Of a DNA stretch of 64,000 bases, positions 39,049 to 48,097 are shown in pieces. Made by a program: the position numbers and the translations under genes. This DNA comes from [Ruminococcus] torques ATCC 27756 (GTDB taxonomy: Bacteria; Bacillota; Clostridia; Lachnospirales; Lachnospiraceae). The stretch lies in contig NZ_DS264345.1 of assembly GCF_000153925.1 (NCBI RefSeq), positions 124,001 through 188,000 on the forward strand, given 5' to 3'. Numbering within the stretch: the stretch's first letter is position 1; each line of letters starts with the position of its first letter. The notes under the pieces were generated by a model. The model saw only the letters and a list, made by a program, of their open reading frames with translations, did not search any database and was not told the DNA's origin.

Positions 39049-40221
39049 ATGAACGGAAATTTTGTTTACTGCAATCCTACGAAGCTTTATTTCGGAGAAG
39101 ATTCCCTTGATTTTTTGAATGAGGAGCTTCCTAAATACGGGAAAAATGTTGTACTTGTTTACGGTGCGGGTTCTATTAAAGAAAACGGAATCTATGATAA
39201 AGTAATAAATATATTAAAAAAGAATGAAAAAAATATCGCTGAGATTGCCGGGGTTATGCCGAATCCGACTTTGGCAAAATTATATGAAGGAATTAAGATT
39301 GCCAGAAATCATAATGCAGATCTGCTGCTTGCGGTAGGCGGCGGATCGGTATGTGATTATTCTAAGGCGGTGTCTGTATCAGTGAACTGCACGGAAGATC
39401 CGTGGGAGAAATATTTTGTGCGGTTTGATGAGCCTGATTGTGAGATCGTTCCGGTCGGCTGTGTTCTGACTATGGTTGGAACAGGATCGGAGATGAATGC
39501 GGGATCGGTTATTACGAACGAAAAGACGAAGCAGAAGATCGGGCATGTGTTTGAAGATGAGAAGATTATGCCCAGATTTTCGATTTTGAATCCACGTTTT
39601 ACAATGACACTGCCACATTATCAGATGACTGCCGGAATTTATGATATTTTTAATCATATTTGCGAACAATATTTTTCAGATACAGATGATAATACGAGCG
39701 ATTATATCAGTGAAGGCTTGATGCGTTCTCTGATTCATTCAAGTAAGATCGCAAATAAAGACCCGCAGGATTATGAAGCGAGAAGCAATATTATGTGGAC
39801 GGCAACATGGGCGCTTAACACGCTTGTCGCATGCGGAAAATCGACAGACTGGATGGTTCATATGCTCGGACAGGCAGTAGGCGGATATACAAACGCGACG
39901 CATGGGATGACATTGGCGGCAGTTTCACTTCCGTATTATCGTCATATTATGCCGTATGGTCTTGAAAAATTCAAACGGTTTGCGGTAAATGTATGGGGCG
40001 TGGATGCTTCGGAAAAAGAAGATCGGGAAATTGCGGAAGAAGGTCTGGCAGCTATGGAAAGCTGGATGAAAGAGCTGGGGCTTGTTATGAATCTGTCAGA
40101 ACTTGGGGTGACAGAAGAGATGATAGAAGGGATTGCGGATGTGACGATCGTATTCGATACCGGGTACAAGAAACTGGATCGAACAGAAATTATCGATATT
40201 TTCAGGGAAAGTCTCATATAG
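39049..40221 (+). CDS. Iron-containing alcohol dehydrogenase (BDH type)
   Basis: A 390-residue group III alcohol dehydrogenase, likely NAD(P)H-dependent reduction of butyraldehyde or a related aldehyde. VGGGSVCDYSKAVS binds the cofactor; TMVGTGSEMNAGSVIT and the metal-ligand histidines in GIYDIFNHICEQY and THGMTLAAVSLPYY are present. The start at 39049 gives the normal N terminus NGNFVYCNPTKLYFG; AAGGAG lies 11 bases upstream. A longer reading from 39028 adds only basic residues encoded by the ribosome binding site. A palindromic repeat starts right after the stop. Confidence 0.92.
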   Translation: MNGNFVYCNPTKLYFGEDSLDFLNEELPKYGKNVVLVYGAGSIKENGIYDKVINILKKNEKNIAEIAGVMPNPTLAKLYEGIKIARNHNADLLLAVGGGSVCDYSKAVSVSVNCTEDPWEKYFVRFDEPDCEIVPVGCVLTMVGTGSEMNAGSVITNEKTKQKIGHVFEDEKIMPRFSILNPRFTMTLPHYQMTAGIYDIFNHICEQYFSDTDDNTSDYISEGLMRSLIHSSKIANKDPQDYEARSNIMWTATWALNTLVACGKSTDWMVHMLGQAVGGYTNATHGMTLAAVSLPYYRHIMPYGLEKFKRFAVNVWGVDASEKEDREIAEEGLAAMESWMKELGLVMNLSELGVTEEMIEGIADVTIVFDTGYKKLDRTEIIDIFRESLI

Positions 40222-40303
40222 TAACAGTTCAGTCTGCGTCATTCGTAAAACCGCACTGCATGCTTATGGCGGCTGATGCCACTGTTTTACTCATAAACGG
40301 GCG
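40222..40303 (+). repeat. Dispersed palindromic intergenic repeat A, copy 2
   Basis: Inverted relative to copy 1 at 36398-36476 and about 80% identical to its reverse complement. Shared blocks are TAACAGTTCAG, TAAAACCGC, TGCTTAT and TTTACTCAT. It starts directly after the dehydrogenase stop codon. The inner stem here is TAAAAC/GTTTTA. Confidence 0.8.
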
Positions 40304-40345
40304 GCCATCTGTATGGCTGAACTTGTTACCTTATATAACGAGAAG

Positions 40346-40375
40346 TTGAACAGTCTGTTCCGATTATGCTATACT
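40346..40375 (+). promoter_or_regulatory. Possible promoter of cbiG
   Basis: TTGAAC at 40346-40351 and TATACT at 40370-40375 are 18 bases apart. A TGCCGAA/TTCGGCA hairpin (40387-40403) follows at the start of the transcript. No cobalamin riboswitch consensus was recognised in the 80-base leader. Confidence 0.5.
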
Positions 40376-40456
40376 TGACAGAGAGCTGCCGAAAGGTTCG
40401 GCAAAGAATCATCTGTACTATTTTATAAAAGTCAGGCAGAAGATCGGGAGGTTGTG

Positions 40457-41551
40457 ATGACGGGCGGTATTGCGAAAGTAGTCATATTCAGTTTTACAGA
40501 AAGAGGAACGAAGCAGAATCGATACATATATAGGAAATTAAAGATGCAGGGGTATATCTGTGAAGGATATGCCCCTGCAAAGTATGTTATGGGAGAAGAA
40601 GGCGGGGTGAAGCAACTTCCGAAAAAAAAGGAAGATTTGATTCGGGAACGCTGGGGAAAGTGGGCATTTTTATTTATCGGTGCGGCAGGGATCGCAGTTC
40701 GGTATATTGCGCCTTATGTGAAAGATAAATTTACGGATTCGGCTGTCGTCGTGGCGGATGAAGCCGGGCAGTATGTGATCCCTTTGTTGTCCGGTCATGT
40801 GGGAGGAGCGGCAGAGCTCGCGGATCAGATAGCAAATCTGCTAGGCGCTGTCAGTGTGCATACGACTGCTACAGATGTGAGAAAAAAGTTTGCGGCTGAT
40901 GTATTTGCAAAAAAAAATGCATTGTATATTACGGACAGAGAGGCGGCAAAAAGAATTTCCGCAGCGGTGCTTGACGGCGAATTGATCGGAATTTATGCGC
41001 AAGGCGATCATGCAGAAAATGCCGTAAAAAATTCAAAAGAGATGTTTTCGGATGAAGTTTGCATATGTAATACGATAGAAGAAGTAATGAAGTATCGGTA
41101 TCGGGTCATTCTTGCAGATTCGTTTCCTGCGATAGATGAAAATACACTTCTTTTAAAGCCGAAAAATATTATTGTCGGACTTGGATGCAGGAAAGGAATT
41201 TCAGAAGAACTTTTAGAAAAAGGTCTTTTAGAAATTTTGAAAAAGAATCATCTGGATATGAATCAGATTGAAGCGCTTGTAAGTATTGATCTAAAGAAAG
41301 AAGAACCTGCCGTTGTTTCGCTGGCGGAAAAGTATAAAGTTCCGTTTTTGACATATTCGGCGGAAATGCTCAACGAGGTGGAAGAAGTCTCATCTGCATC
41401 TTCTTTTGTCAAAAAAATAACAGGAATAGATAATGTGTGCGAGCGTGCTGCGGTGACATATTGTAAGAAACACTGCGAGTATTTTGAACTGATTGCCGGG
41501 AAAAGCATCGAGACAGCGATGACTGCGGCAATCGCAAGACGAAATATATAA
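40457..41551 (+). CDS. cbiG: Cobalt-precorrin-5A hydrolase CbiG
   Basis: A 364-residue enzyme of anaerobic cobalamin synthesis that opens the lactone ring of cobalt-precorrin-5A. The N-terminal domain has FIGAAGIAVRYIAPYVKDK and VIPLLSGHVGGAAELA; the C-terminal domain has IIVGLGCRKGIS and CERAA. No other cob/cbi gene is in the window, so it is displaced from its pathway. GGGAGG at 40446-40451 favours the ATG at 40457 over the adjacent GTG. A PAP2 gene follows after 42 bases. Confidence 0.92.
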   Translation: MTGGIAKVVIFSFTERGTKQNRYIYRKLKMQGYICEGYAPAKYVMGEEGGVKQLPKKKEDLIRERWGKWAFLFIGAAGIAVRYIAPYVKDKFTDSAVVVADEAGQYVIPLLSGHVGGAAELADQIANLLGAVSVHTTATDVRKKFAADVFAKKNALYITDREAAKRISAAVLDGELIGIYAQGDHAENAVKNSKEMFSDEVCICNTIEEVMKYRYRVILADSFPAIDENTLLLKPKNIIVGLGCRKGISEELLEKGLLEILKKNHLDMNQIEALVSIDLKKEEPAVVSLAEKYKVPFLTYSAEMLNEVEEVSSASSFVKKITGIDNVCERAAVTYCKKHCEYFELIAGKSIETAMTAAIARRNI

Positions 41552-41593
41552 AGACAGAAGAGTGAAAGGAAAAAGGCACGGAGGAAGAAACAA

Positions 41594-42127
41594 ATGGTAT
41601 TTGAATTACAATTTTTAGATTGGCTGCAGACGCTGCAGACGCCGATTTTAAACGAAATTATGAAAGCGGTCACACATCTTGGAGACGCGGGCGCTCTGTG
41701 GATTATACTGGCGGCTGTTCTGCTGGCATTTCCGAAGACGAGAAAAAGCGGGGCGATCGTTGCGGCTGCGCTTATTGTCGATCTTGTGTTATGCAACGGG
41801 ATCTTGAAAAATATATTTGCCCGCACGCGCCCGTTTGATGTAAAAGAAGGGATTTCGCTGCTGATCACGGCGCCGAAAGATTTTTCTTTTCCTTCGGGAC
41901 ATACGGCGGCATCGTTTACAGCGGTTGCGGCGCTGTATTTTGCAGGAGAGAAGAAACTTTGGAAAATAAGCTGTGCTGTGGCTGTTTTGATTGCGTTTTC
42001 CAGAATGTATCTGTACGTTCATTATCCGACGGATATTTTGGGCGGGATCATCGTCGGAATCGTATCAGGGCTTGTCGGGGCGTATATAATAAAACGGGTA
42101 CAGAAAAGAGGCGTAGTTCCGAATTAG
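41594..42127 (+). CDS. PAP2-superfamily membrane phosphatase
   Basis: A 177-residue membrane phosphatase with the three PAP2 motifs: KNIFARTRP (motif 1), FPSGHTAAS (motif 2) and SRMYLYVHYPTDILGG (motif 3), with catalytic histidines in the second and third. About five hydrophobic segments surround them. Likely substrates are undecaprenyl pyrophosphate or phosphatidylglycerophosphate; the sequence does not decide. It follows cbiG by 42 bases, but a functional link is not apparent. Confidence 0.9.
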   Translation: MVFELQFLDWLQTLQTPILNEIMKAVTHLGDAGALWIILAAVLLAFPKTRKSGAIVAAALIVDLVLCNGILKNIFARTRPFDVKEGISLLITAPKDFSFPSGHTAASFTAVAALYFAGEKKLWKISCAVAVLIAFSRMYLYVHYPTDILGGIIVGIVSGLVGAYIIKRVQKRGVVPN

Positions 42128-42225
42128 ATAAAAAGACTTGATGAATATGCAAAAATGAACGAGAAGAAATAACAGGGAATTGTTATGATAATTTAAAGCT
42201 GTTCATTTGCAGGGAGACAGACATT

Positions 42226-43008
42226 ATGAAAAATGAAAATCAGCATTTCTCAGCAGACAGACGGAAATTCGGCAGACATTTTTGGATCGGCGCGGCAGTG
42301 GCCGGAGCGCTTTCGGCGGCGGTTATATTTACGGCGGCGAGTGCGGTTTACCGAAAGAATCGTTTCGATCTGAAAATCGGAGAAGAAAAAGTTGGATCAA
42401 AGGAATATCAGCTTTGTATGGATCTTGTAAAATATGATGTGAAGATGGAGATCCAAAAGCGGTATGACGCTTTGTACGGTGAAGATTTTTGGGAGCAAAG
42501 CTATGAAGGACAATATGGATATGAGATTTTAGCGGATCACACGGTGGAAAAGATCAAGTATATTCATGCGGTGTATGATCTGGCGGAAGAATACGGCGAT
42601 GTATCCGACGGAAGCTTTGCGGCGATTGAAAAACGGTGGAAGCAGGAAAATGCAAAAAGGCAGAAAAAGGTAGAAGACGGAGAAGTCATCTACGGTCTGA
42701 AAGAATACACGTTTGACCTTTATATGCAGTATGAGATCAGTATGTATAAAGAAATTTACTGTAATGATACTGACAGAAAAGGAATGGATCTGACCGAAGA
42801 AGAAGTAGCCGAATATTACAGTCAGGGAGAATGGGTTTTTCAAGACGACGGGGAAAAGGCTGATTTGGAAACTGCGCGCATTGCGGTTGAGAGAGAACTG
42901 CGTGAGAAAAAATATGATGCCATGATCGCTCAGATGACAGAAGATTTAGAAGTAAGCGGTGATTTGGAAGCAGTTGATCGTTTTACTTTGGATCATTTAA
43001 AACGATAA
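42226..43008 (+). CDS. Membrane-anchored SurA/PrsA-like protein without a recognisable PPIase domain
   Basis: A 260-residue protein with a cytoplasmic basic start, one transmembrane segment (about 22-45) and an extracytoplasmic helical region. GSKEYQLCMDLVKYDV followed by a long charged helix array resembles the N-terminal chaperone part of SurA/PrsA/trigger-factor-like foldases. The central parvulin domain is absent; the C-terminal ETARIAVERELREKKYDAMIA helix is the usual closing segment. Its stop is 79 bases before a giant surface protein, so a role in folding or exporting that protein is plausible but inferred. Confidence 0.7.
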   Translation: MKNENQHFSADRRKFGRHFWIGAAVAGALSAAVIFTAASAVYRKNRFDLKIGEEKVGSKEYQLCMDLVKYDVKMEIQKRYDALYGEDFWEQSYEGQYGYEILADHTVEKIKYIHAVYDLAEEYGDVSDGSFAAIEKRWKQENAKRQKKVEDGEVIYGLKEYTFDLYMQYEISMYKEIYCNDTDRKGMDLTEEEVAEYYSQGEWVFQDDGEKADLETARIAVERELREKKYDAMIAQMTEDLEVSGDLEAVDRFTLDHLKR

Positions 43009-43087
43009 CAGTCAAGGCGGCGCCGGCATATGACCGGGAATATAAAGAGGCGCTTTGGAGATTGTATCAGGTGGGAAGGAGAAAAGT

Positions 43088-46000
43088 ATGAAGAAGAAAT
43101 GGGTGAGCGGAATGCTCGCGCTCTTGCTTGTCGGAACGACTGTCGGATCGATGATGCCGACAGAGGCGGTGCAGGCAGAAGAAAACAGTCAGGGAAAGAC
43201 GTATTATGTCGATTCTGAAAACGGAAAAGATACAAACGACGGACTTTCTGAAGGAAAAGCATTTCAGACACTGAACAAAGTAAATGATCTTACGCTCGGA
43301 GCGGGAGACCGAGTTCTTTTGAAAAACGGATCGGTGTTTGAGGATCAGGCGCTTCATATTAAAGGAAGCGGAAGTGAAAACGCTCCTATTAAAATTTCTA
43401 CATATGGGGATGAGAAAGACGGACGTCCTCAGATCAATACAAACGGTCATGGACAATGGGAATTAAATTACGGGCACAAACTTGACAATCAGAACCATAA
43501 GTGGCACGGAACAGTATCTTCGTCTATTTTGCTGAAAGATGTAGAATATATCGAAATCGAAGGACTGGAGATTACAAATGACCGGGATTCCGCAACAGAT
43601 GCAGAGAAAGATAAAAATTATAAATACAATGACGCGGAATGCATGGACAGGACAGGCGTTGCCGGAGTTGCAAAAAACAAAGGAACGGTTGACCATATCG
43701 TATTGAACGATCTGTATATCCATGATGTGACAGGCAATGTTTACAATAAACATATGACAAACGGCGGTATTTATTTTATTGTTGAAAAGCCGGAGAACGA
43801 GAGCGCGACGGGAATTGCCAGATATAATGATGTGACGATACAAAACTGCTATCTTGATACGGTAAACCGTTGGGGAATTGCGGTCGGATATACATATGAA
43901 TGGGCAAAATTCAACGGCGGCGCTTTAAGTGATGAGACGATGAAAACATACGCGTCCTCAGACGTTGTGATCCAGAACAATTATTTGAATAATGTCGGCG
44001 GAGACGCGATCACGACAATGTATATCGACAGACCGGTCATCCAGTATAATGTATCGGAAAATGCGGCGGCTCAGATTAATACGACAGATTATACAGATCC
44101 GCAGCCACAGCTTGACGCAAACGGAAATCCAAACGGAAAGACGCATACAGGAGGAAGAGTCGCGGCAGGTATCTGGCCGTGGAAATGTAAAAATGCGGTG
44201 TTCCAATATAATGAATGTTTTAAGACGTTAAATGCCTCAAAAGGAAACGGAGACGGACAGCCGTGGGATGCAGATTATGGAGACGGTACAAATTATCAAT
44301 ATAATTACAGCCACGGAAATACGGCAAGTACGATTATGTTCTGCGGAGGCGAATCGATCAATAATACGTTCCGTTATAACATCAGCGTACATGAAGATAT
44401 GGGACCGCTTGATCCGGCAGGAAACGCAGGAAATACACAGGTGTACAATAACACATTTGTGATCAAAGAAGGAATCCGGTCGATCTGGTACAGAGATTCC
44501 GGCCCGGTTACGATGGAAAACAATATTTTCTATTTTGACGGAGAGCAGCCGGCGCAGATTACAAACTGGAATCCGCGTAATAATAAAGTTTATTCCAACA
44601 ATCTGTTTTATAATGTAAGTTCTTATCCGGATGATAAGGCTGCTGTGAAAGTGGAAAAAGGAACTCCGGTTCTTGCAGACGCAGCGTCAGGTCCGGTAAA
44701 AGCTGCAGAAAACAAACAGGCAAGACGGCATGAAGATCCGACGGAAATAACCGTTTTTGATGGATTTAAACTGGCGGAAAATTCGCCGGCGATCAATAAA
44801 GGAAAAGTAGTGATTGACCGTAACGGTTATTCAATCGATCACGATTTCTTCGGACATGCAGTTACGGCGACGCCGGAAATCGGAGCTGCGGAAAGCGATG
44901 TGATCGGAGATCTCGTTCTTCGTTCCGTAGTTTATCAAATCGATCAGGAATCAAAGACGATCAGCGATATACCGAAAAATACAACAGTAGAACAGTTTTG
45001 CAAAGATTCGATTGTAGATACGGGAGTGACGATCACTGTTAAGTCAAAAGACGGCAAGCCGTTGGAAAATGCAGATATCATTAAAGGCGGCATGACAGTA
45101 ACCGTTTCCTGTGAAGGAAAAGAGGCTGTTGTATATACGGTAGTTGCAAGTTCGGATAATAAACTGAAGTCTGCATATTATGAAGTGAAAGACAAAACGA
45201 TCTATGTGCCGTTTACAGAGAAGAATCCGACAACGGCAGGCGAGCTGAAAGGAAATGTTCAAGCGGCTGAAACAGCGGAAGTATCTGTAGTAAGCGGTGA
45301 AAAAACGTTGAAAGATCAGGAAAATATCGCAGATGCCATGACAATGAGGATCACGGCGGAAGACGGTAAGACGAACGATTACACGATCAAGCAGAAAAAT
45401 ACATATAACTGGGCGTTGGATTATGCAGGACCGCAGCAGGGAAATGTATGGTTTGGTCAGAAGAAAGCGGCATCAGGAGAGTGGACGGAGATAAAAGAGT
45501 ATGACAGTCAGTATCCGAACTGGATGGTAAATACATACTACGGTCCGGGAATCGACGAGCAAAGCCATTCCGCAAAACCGACAGAAGCAACGCACGGTCT
45601 TCTTTCCGCTCCACCGAGCACAGGAATTTCTACTGCTATGGCGTATAGAGTGCCGAAAGACGGAATGGTATCATTCCATGTAAAAGATGACGAGCCGTAT
45701 TTGAGACAAAACGGAAACAGCGGCGGAACAGTAACATTAAAACTGTTAGTAAATGATGAAGAAAAGCAAAGTGTTATTCTTGAACAGAGCAAAGTTCAGG
45801 CAAAAGACTGGAAAGCGTTTGATAAGATTGAAGTGAAACGCGGAGATTATATCCGTGTTGCGGCAATTTCAAACGGAAATCCTACAAAGCCGTCTGTTCA
45901 TGTGACACCGATCATTACTTATCTTAACGAAGGCGGAACACCTGCACCTGAACCGACTCCGGAATTGAAAGCTCCGGTTGACGTGAAAGTTTCGGAAGTT

Positions 46001-46903
46001 ACCGAGACAAGCGCAAAAGTATCATGGAAGAATGCGGCGGACGGAAAAGAAGCGGCAGGATACAACGTATATGTTGACGGAACAAAAGTGAATGAAGAAC
46101 TTATTGCAGAGACAACATATAACGTAAGCAGCTTGAAAGACGGAACGACTTACTCTGTAGAAGTGACGGCGGTAGACGCAGCCGGAGAAGAGTCGGCAAA
46201 ATCAGAAAAAGTTGAATTTACAACAGTAAAGAAAGTTGTTGTTGACAAAGAAGCGCTGAAGGCGAATATTGAAAGAGCATCCGCTCTTTTGAACGAGACA
46301 GACAAGTATACGGAAGAGTCTTTAAAAGCGCTTGAAGAAGCTTTGGCAGCCGCACAGAAAGTAAACAGTGATCCGAAAGCAGATCAGACAAAAGTAAATG
46401 ATGCGAACACAGCGCTTGAAAAAGCAATCAAAGACTTGAAAGAGCAGGAGAAACCGGATCCCGAACCGACTCCGGAATTGAAAGCTCCGGTCGACGTAAA
46501 AGTTTCGGAAATTACCGAGACAAGCGCAAAAGCATCATGGAAGAACGCGGCGGACGGAAAAGAAGCGGCAGGATACAACGTATATGTTGACGGTGTAAAA
46601 TTGAACAAAGAACTTCTTACAGAAGCATCTTGCGGATTGACAAATCTGAAAGCAGAGACTACATATTTTGTAGAAGTGACGGCGGTAGACGCAGCCGGAA
46701 ATGAATCTGTTAAATCAGAAAAAGTGACGTTTAAGACATTGAAAGCTGAAGAACAGAAGGAAGACTCGACACTGGAAAATAATGAAAAACCGGGTGCGGT
46801 ACAGACGGGAGATCATGTAAACGTATTTGTATGGATGATCGGGCTTCTTATATCAGCGTCGGCGGCTGTGGCTGTAATGTTCAAAAGGAATAAAAATCGT
46901 TAA
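43088..46903 (+). CDS. Large beta-helix surface protein with FN3, FIVAR and TGD sorting signal
   Basis: A 1271-residue secreted protein: signal peptide to about residue 33 (VQAEE), right-handed beta-helix (about 38-605) opening YYVDSENGKDTNDGLSEGKA, paired Ig-like domains (about 610-775), a beta-sandwich (about 776-950), FN3, FIVAR, and a second FN3. AVQTGD, a hydrophobic segment and KRNKNR end it. Such beta-helices are found in polysaccharide lyases and some glycosidases; the many Asn and Asp turns suggest a glycan-active enzyme, but I cannot identify the catalytic residues or substrate. GGAAGGAG is upstream of ATG 43088; the longer reading from 43055 lacks one. The 5' neighbour is a foldase-like protein, and an AraC regulator lies convergently downstream. 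Confidence 0.85.
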   Translation: MKKKWVSGMLALLLVGTTVGSMMPTEAVQAEENSQGKTYYVDSENGKDTNDGLSEGKAFQTLNKVNDLTLGAGDRVLLKNGSVFEDQALHIKGSGSENAPIKISTYGDEKDGRPQINTNGHGQWELNYGHKLDNQNHKWHGTVSSSILLKDVEYIEIEGLEITNDRDSATDAEKDKNYKYNDAECMDRTGVAGVAKNKGTVDHIVLNDLYIHDVTGNVYNKHMTNGGIYFIVEKPENESATGIARYNDVTIQNCYLDTVNRWGIAVGYTYEWAKFNGGALSDETMKTYASSDVVIQNNYLNNVGGDAITTMYIDRPVIQYNVSENAAAQINTTDYTDPQPQLDANGNPNGKTHTGGRVAAGIWPWKCKNAVFQYNECFKTLNASKGNGDGQPWDADYGDGTNYQYNYSHGNTASTIMFCGGESINNTFRYNISVHEDMGPLDPAGNAGNTQVYNNTFVIKEGIRSIWYRDSGPVTMENNIFYFDGEQPAQITNWNPRNNKVYSNNLFYNVSSYPDDKAAVKVEKGTPVLADAASGPVKAAENKQARRHEDPTEITVFDGFKLAENSPAINKGKVVIDRNGYSIDHDFFGHAVTATPEIGAAESDVIGDLVLRSVVYQIDQESKTISDIPKNTTVEQFCKDSIVDTGVTITVKSKDGKPLENADIIKGGMTVTVSCEGKEAVVYTVVASSDNKLKSAYYEVKDKTIYVPFTEKNPTTAGELKGNVQAAETAEVSVVSGEKTLKDQENIADAMTMRITAEDGKTNDYTIKQKNTYNWALDYAGPQQGNVWFGQKKAASGEWTEIKEYDSQYPNWMVNTYYGPGIDEQSHSAKPTEATHGLLSAPPSTGISTAMAYRVPKDGMVSFHVKDDEPYLRQNGNSGGTVTLKLLVNDEEKQSVILEQSKVQAKDWKAFDKIEVKRGDYIRVAAISNGNPTKPSVHVTPIITYLNEGGTPAPEPTPELKAPVDVKVSEVTETSAKVSWKNAADGKEAAGYNVYVDGTKVNEELIAETTYNVSSLKDGTTYSVEVTAVDAAGEESAKSEKVEFTTVKKVVVDKEALKANIERASALLNETDKYTEESLKALEEALAAAQKVNSDPKADQTKVNDANTALEKAIKDLKEQEKPDPEPTPELKAPVDVKVSEITETSAKASWKNAADGKEAAGYNVYVDGVKLNKELLTEASCGLTNLKAETTYFVEVTAVDAAGNESVKSEKVTFKTLKAEEQKEDSTLENNEKPGAVQTGDHVNVFVWMIGLLISASAAVAVMFKRNKNR
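45950..46718 (+). repeat. Recent direct duplication of FN3-coding DNA
   Basis: 45950-46205 and 46463-46718 are direct copies 513 bases apart. The first 130 bases differ at only a handful of positions, including AAAGCTCCGGT, TTTCGGAA and ACCGAGACAAGCGC blocks; identity falls toward the 3' end. The FIVAR-coding DNA lies between them. Confidence 0.88.
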
Positions 46904-46931
46904 AAAGATATCATATTTATAATATGAATGC

Positions 46932-46966
46932 AGGGAGCGGTCAAAAATGAACCACTCCCTGTTTTG
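46932..46966. terminator. Terminator between the surface protein and the convergent AraC gene
   Basis: AGGGAGCGGT (46932-46941) pairs with ACCACTCCCT (46951-46960) with one mismatch, followed on the plus strand by GTTTTG. Confidence 0.7.
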
Positions 46967-47000
46967 TATTTCAAAACATGCCTTTTGGGCATATGAGGAT

Positions 47001-47873
47001 CTATATAGACTTGCGATATTGTGACGGCGTTGTATTTACACAGTCACGAAATACTTTAGAATAGTGCTGGGAATTTGTAAATCCGGACTGCAGCGCTATT
47101 TCGGTCAGTGACAGTTTTGTATTTTGCATCAGGCTGATCGAATGATTGATTCGGTATACGTTAATATAGCTGGAGAGAGTGATTCCGATATGCGCCTTGA
47201 ACAGTTTGCTTAAATAGCGAACAGAAATATGAAGCTGTGACGCAATATCTTCCTGTATGATCTTCTCGGTATAATGCTCCGCAATATAATTCAGCGTGTA
47301 AGCAACATAACTGTTCTGGAGCTGCGGGTTTGAAAAATGATGGGCCGGTTTTGTGTGATCCAATATGTACAGCATTAAGTTGATCAGAGAAATGTTAATA
47401 TTGGCTGCCGGAAACAGACCGTCAGAGTCGGTATAAAGGCTGATCAGCTTGTCTAATGTACTGTCGATTACGTCGTCTGCCGAGAAACGGTAATAAAAAT
47501 GCGAAGAAAATAAAACTGCATGCATTAATGTGATCGGATAAACGCCTTCGTTTTCTAAAATAATATTTGAAAACATGTTGGGATCAAAGTGGACGTGTTT
47601 AAACGTACAGTCAGATTTTTTGTTCAGATAAAAAGAGTGAACGATATTCGGCAGTATCATAATAAAATCGCCTTTTGTGCAGTGAAGTGTTTCCGACTGG
47701 ACATCCATAAGACATTCGCCTGATATGATACGATAAATCTCTATTGTAGAGTGCAGATGATGCGGAAATGTGTATCCTGCCGGCTGTGATGTGATAGTTG
47801 CGCCTGATAAGATCGAATCGGACAAAGACAGTGATCCGATCGAATCGGTATTGTTTTTTTTGTATGTTTTCAT
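47001..47873 (-). CDS. AraC-family transcriptional regulator with N-terminal cupin
   Basis: A 290-residue regulator. The N-terminal cupin-like domain (about 25-105; HHLHSTIEIYRIISGE, LHCTKGDFIMILPNIVH) is the sugar-sensing fold; the C-terminal 100 residues have two helix-turn-helix units (IQEDIASQLHISVRYLSKLFKA and SLTEIALQSGFTNSQHYSKVFRD). It points toward the surface protein gene in convergent orientation and is divergent from feoAB. Members of this family often control nearby carbohydrate-use genes; that role is inferred. Confidence 0.9.
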   Translation of the reverse strand: MKTYKKNNTDSIGSLSLSDSILSGATITSQPAGYTFPHHLHSTIEIYRIISGECLMDVQSETLHCTKGDFIMILPNIVHSFYLNKKSDCTFKHVHFDPNMFSNIILENEGVYPITLMHAVLFSSHFYYRFSADDVIDSTLDKLISLYTDSDGLFPAANINISLINLMLYILDHTKPAHHFSNPQLQNSYVAYTLNYIAEHYTEKIIQEDIASQLHISVRYLSKLFKAHIGITLSSYINVYRINHSISLMQNTKLSLTEIALQSGFTNSQHYSKVFRDCVNTTPSQYRKSI

Positions 47874-48053
47874 GAAACGTTCCTCTTGATCATTGCATAA
47901 ACTTATATGTTGGTTATATACGGTTATATATAGATTAATTATACCAGAAGTTTATTAAAAAGTGACAAAAAATATAAAAATATGTAGATAAAATGAGAAC
48001 TTATTCCGAATTATATAATTTGAAAAAAATCTCGCAATTTAAGGTTTTTCTGT

Positions 48054-48078
48054 TATAATGTTAGTTGACGCTTACTAA
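48054..48078 (+). promoter_or_regulatory. feoAB -10 element and adjacent DtxR-like inverted repeat
   Basis: TATAAT at 48054-48059 is immediately followed by TTAGTTGACGCTTACTAA (48061-48078), a palindrome with TTAGT/ACTAA arms. It would cover the transcription start and resembles the outline of DtxR/IdeR operators (TTAGGTTAG and its mirror). No good -35 was found 16-18 bases upstream. Confidence 0.5.
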
Positions 48079-48097
48079 AAGATGAGGAGTGAAGATT

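Noticed and set aside
40304-40456. Cobalamin riboswitch before cbiG
   Set aside because: The leader after the candidate promoter is only about 80 bases, and no B12-box-like sequence was recognised.
43992-44462. Two 75-80-residue plus-strand frames inside the beta-helix gene
   Set aside because: Alternative-frame shadows of the long open frame, without start signals.
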